Assembly: GCA_046541515.1 (NCBI GenBank)
Contig: JBKHDD010000121.1
Coordinates: forward strand, 1 to 14,725
Length of the DNA stretch: 14,725 nucleotides
Direction: 5' to 3'
Source of the DNA: CAYFVR01 sp046541515
GTDB lineage: Bacteria > Desulfobacterota > Desulfobacteria > Desulfobacterales > Desulfococcaceae
The position numbers and the translations under genes are program-made. The notes below the pieces were generated by a model that saw nothing but the letters and a program-made list of their open reading frames with translations, ran no database searches and had not been told where the DNA came from. Shown here piece by piece: positions 14,520 through 14,725 of this stretch; within the stretch, counting starts at the first letter, position 1, and every line of letters begins with the position of its first letter.

Positions 14520-14725
14520 TCAATCCGGCTCCGCTTTCCACCCCGAAATGTTCCGCGTTTCCGCGTCGAAGTCGATGCCGACGAGAAAAATTTTCCTGCC
14601 GCCGCCGCGATGGGGCGCGGCGTAGTCCTTCTCCCGGATTTGGCGGAGGGCGGTCTCCGCGCTCTGGCCGCATTTGAATTCCAAGATGAAGACTTTGTCG
14701 GGGAATTCCACCAGCAGATCGATCC
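14520..14725 (-). CDS. 3' end of a DUF1703-type PD-(D/E)xK nuclease-domain protein (AAA-ATPase-like), partial
   Basis: Only the last 68 codons are in the window; the gene runs off the right edge. The sequence reads IDLLVEFPDKVFILEFK, then AETALRQIREKDYAAPH, KIFLVGIDFD and RNISGWKAE. This is the C-terminal nuclease-like domain found behind a DUF1703/AAA-ATPase-like region, with the Asp of IDL and the E-x-K of EFK as the expected metal-site residues. Such genes are multicopy accessory genes in many anaerobes, and their biological role is not established. The stop is 99 bp before the Hsp70 start on the same strand, so read-through into the Hsp70 pair is possible. No start was seen; GTG at 14711 is internal to the domain. 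Confidence 0.8.
   Translation of the reverse strand, partial: IDLLVEFPDKVFILEFKCGQSAETALRQIREKDYAAPHRGGGRKIFLVGIDFDAETRNISGWKAEPD

Noticed and set aside
1..14725. CRISPR array, tRNA or rRNA genes
   Set aside because: No regularly spaced identical repeats and no tRNA or rRNA signatures were noticed on either strand by eye.

Overview
The window reads as a GC-rich chromosome segment from an anaerobic, respiring Gram-negative bacterium. The best guess is a sulfate-reducing or syntrophic member of the Desulfobacterota (old Deltaproteobacteria). The grounds are a MetV-type methylene-tetrahydrofolate reductase subunit, a tetraheme c3-like cytochrome, a Tmc/Dsr-like membrane cytochrome b with an HdrC-like Fe-S protein, and an outer-membrane MlaA lipoprotein. 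The genus cannot be fixed from the sequence. No rRNA, tRNA, CRISPR array or complete insertion sequence was seen.

Layout. Positions 12-5857 (+) hold five tightly spaced genes: a NhaD/ArsB-type ion transporter, an eIF2B-fold protein that seems to lack catalytic residues, a secreted alpha/beta hydrolase, an MlaA lipoprotein (4-bp GTGA overlap with the hydrolase) and a 4-hydroxybutyrate/acetate-type CoA-transferase. Positions 5858-6107 hold the terminator of this set. A 135-bp miniature inverted-repeat element sits inside it, flanked by an exact 8-bp target duplication. Positions 6108-7898 (-) encode an ATPase with a winged-helix region and a C-terminal PD-(D/E)xK-like domain. Positions 8079-10584 (-) form a four-gene respiratory operon: cytochrome b, two-cluster Fe-S protein, tetraheme cytochrome c and MetV, closed by a strong hairpin terminator. 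Divergent from it is a LysE-family exporter (10813-11442, +). Positions 11443-11782 carry no gene but several hairpins and a palindromic repeat that also occurs inside the respiratory operon. Positions 11783-14420 (-) hold a lidless Hsp70-family ATPase translationally coupled to a long coiled-coil protein. The window ends in the 3' part of a DUF1703-type nuclease-domain gene (14520-14725, -).

How they may work together. The hydrolase and MlaA genes suggest envelope lipid handling. The MetV operon suggests a membrane route between the methyl branch of the Wood-Ljungdahl pathway and periplasmic cytochrome c. No metF is present in the window, so this is inference. The Hsp70/coiled-coil pair looks like a self-contained two-component chaperone-like module of unknown client. 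The two items most worth following up are the MetV/cytochrome operon and the Hsp70/coiled-coil pair. The miniature element inside the terminator is the clearest structural find.
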